A stretch of 6,516 nt of DNA from Eubacterium sp. CAG:252 (GTDB lineage Bacteria; Bacillota; Clostridia; Lachnospirales; Lachnospiraceae), in assembly GCA_000436535.1 (NCBI GenBank), contig FR886333.1:48564-55079 (forward strand), written 5' to 3'. The position numbers and the translations under genes are program-made. The notes below the pieces were generated by a model. The model was not told the origin of the DNA, searched no databases, and saw only the letters and a program-made list of their open reading frames with translations. Below are positions 5,941-6,516 of the stretch, piece by piece. The first letter of the stretch is position 1; each line of letters opens with the position of its first letter.

Positions 5941-5989
5941 CAGAAAGCCCTTTGCCATAACTTACCATTATCCTGCAAAATGCTTTCTG
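5941..5989 (-). repeat. Stem-loop in the ptsH-ptsI intergenic region
   Basis: CAGAAAGC at 5941-5948 pairs with GCTTTCTG at 5982-5989. Just inside, TTTGC and GCAAA give five more pairs across a small internal loop. No U-run follows on the minus strand, so transcription should continue into ptsI. It may tune mRNA stability so that HPr is made in excess over Enzyme I; that role is inference. Confidence 0.5.
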
Positions 5990-6007
5990 ACTTTAACTTA
6001 ACATTCA

Positions 6008-6265
6008 TTACATAGTTGTTTCAAGGAATTCCTTTACCTTCTTACTTGCCTCTTCCTCGTCAGGACCTTCAACGCTTATAGTTACTTCCTGTCCGTTCTT
6101 TACTGCAAGTGACATAATTGTAAATACTTTCTTGCAGTCACCCATCTTACCATCCTTTGAGATAGTAATCTTACTTTCAAACTGCTTTGCCACCTTTACA
6201 AGCTCTCCTGCTGGTCTCATATGAATTCCTTCCGGGTCTGTGATTGTGTAATTAAACTCTTTCAT
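6008..6265 (-). CDS. ptsH: HPr phosphocarrier protein
   Basis: A small cytoplasmic phosphocarrier between Enzyme I and the sugar-specific EII enzymes. The 85-residue length and fold pattern are typical. The active site is G-I-H15-M-R17-P-A-G, with phosphorylatable His15 and the conserved Arg17. The second, regulatory site is unusual: where Firmicute HPr normally has K-S46-I-M-G, this protein reads C44-K-K46-V-F-T-I-M-S, so Ser46, the HPr kinase target that drives CcpA-dependent catabolite repression, is Lys. The start at 6265 is set by AGAGGA 5 bases upstream; an ATG at 6289 would add eight residues unlike the family N-terminus and has no binding site. It is first in the ptsH-ptsI cluster, with a candidate promoter about 120 bases upstream. 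Confidence 0.96.
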   Translation of the reverse strand: MKEFNYTITDPEGIHMRPAGELVKVAKQFESKITISKDGKMGDCKKVFTIMSLAVKNGQEVTISVEGPDEEEASKKVKEFLETTM

Positions 6266-6270
6266 AATAA

Positions 6271-6276
6271 TCCTCT
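6271..6276 (-). promoter_or_regulatory. Ribosome binding site deciding the ptsH start
   Basis: AGAGGA on the minus strand lies 5 bases before the ATG at 6265, which begins the family-typical MKEFNYTITDPEGIH. This rules against the ATG at 6289. Confidence 0.75.
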
Positions 6277-6331
6277 TTTCTGCGCACATTTTTATTTATA
6301 TTATAGTTATTGTTATTATTGATATCATAGT

Positions 6332-6345
6332 TAAAATGCATTTTA
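6332..6345. repeat. 14-bp perfect palindrome upstream of ptsH
   Basis: TAAAATGCATTTTA is its own reverse complement. It lies within the presumed 5' leader of ptsH, 66 bases before the ATG. A TATAAG hexamer lies just upstream of it (6353-6358 as CTTATA on the plus strand), so it could be an operator near a start site. The binding protein is unknown; DeoR-family control is a guess. Confidence 0.4.
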
Positions 6346-6383
6346 CTTTCTCACTTATACCTGAAGGCTATAATTTCAAAAAT

Positions 6384-6413
6384 CTTATAATGCAGACATA
6401 AACAACATTTCAA
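6384..6413 (-). promoter_or_regulatory. Candidate sigma-A-type promoter for ptsH-ptsI
   Basis: On the minus strand TTGAAA (6408-6413) and TATAAG (6384-6389) are separated by 18 bases. Transcription would start near 6377, giving a leader of about 110 bases. The -35 matches four of six consensus bases and the -10 five of six. The flanking DNA is AT-rich, so other hexamers could serve. Confidence 0.4.
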
Positions 6414-6449
6414 TTTTTAACCTATAACATATCATATTTACGTTTCATA

Positions 6450-6482
6450 GAATTGTGCCGTTGTGCGCTTGGACTACAATTC
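6450..6482. repeat. Inverted repeat upstream of the ptsH promoter
   Basis: GAATTGT (6450-6456) is mirrored by ACAATTC (6476-6482) around a 19-base spacer. On the minus strand the spacer holds GCACAA twice in close tandem. This is the most GC-rich stretch of the 250 bases upstream of ptsH. It may be an activator or repressor site, or the tail of an upstream gene's terminator, though no U-run follows. Confidence 0.3.
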
Positions 6483-6516
6483 AACGTATATAAATTATTA
6501 ACTAATCCTTTATAGT

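Noticed and set aside
5867..5968. 33-codon minus-strand ORF between ptsH and ptsI, overlapping the ptsI start
   Set aside because: The AGG before its ATG is too close to work as a normal ribosome binding site. It overlaps the stem-loop and the ptsI start, and nothing in its sequence is recognisable. A chance frame is more likely.
6434..6449. cre-like catabolite repression site upstream of ptsH
   Set aside because: The minus strand reads ATGAAACGTAAAT, which has the flavour of a cre box, but the central CG is one base out of register. The HPr here also lacks Ser46, so CcpA control through this protein is not expected.
1..6516. CRISPR array, insertion sequence, phage or tRNA/rRNA gene
   Set aside because: The only direct repeat of note is the two-copy 15-mer near deoR. 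I found no transposase-like frame, no terminal repeats and no tRNA or rRNA-like sequence.

Overview
The window looks like chromosomal DNA from a low-GC Firmicute, most likely a member of the Lachnospiraceae (Clostridia). This is inferred from protein style (Enzyme I, HPr and a very short DtxR-type regulator), AT-rich intergenic DNA, frequent ATA codons and strong GGAG-type ribosome binding sites. I cannot name the species.

Right part (about 3318-6516, minus strand): a sugar phosphotransferase (PTS) cluster, transcribed right to left. It runs from an upstream regulatory region, through ptsH (HPr) and ptsI (Enzyme I), to a DeoR-family repressor. PEP phosphorylates Enzyme I on His188, which phosphorylates HPr on His15, which feeds sugar-specific EII permeases; none of these are encoded here. 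The DeoR protein probably senses a phosphorylated sugar. Between ptsI and deoR lie an extended -10 promoter, a long hairpin, a 15-bp direct repeat and a 37-codon open frame that ends just before the deoR ribosome binding site. HPr lacks the regulatory Ser46, which is Lys here.

Middle (2478-3317): a 127-residue DtxR/MntR-type metal-dependent regulator on the plus strand. It converges on deoR across a strong hairpin. A 280-bp intergenic region, rich in palindromes and candidate promoters, separates it from the divergent gene to its left.

Left part (1-2477, minus strand): a 635-residue protein with a RelA/SpoT nucleotidyltransferase domain near its N-terminus. It has no hydrolase, TGS or ACT domain that I recognise, and about 380 residues of unfamiliar C-terminal sequence. 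The canonical tyrosine-containing G-loop motif appears to be replaced. The next gene, cut by the window edge, encodes a PAS-like sensor and is probably the N-terminus of a larger signalling protein such as a diguanylate cyclase. The two may form an operon for nucleotide-based signalling.

The most unusual items are the atypical RelA/SpoT-like protein and the repeat-bearing leader or micro-ORF ahead of deoR. I see no tRNA, rRNA, CRISPR array, insertion sequence or phage gene.
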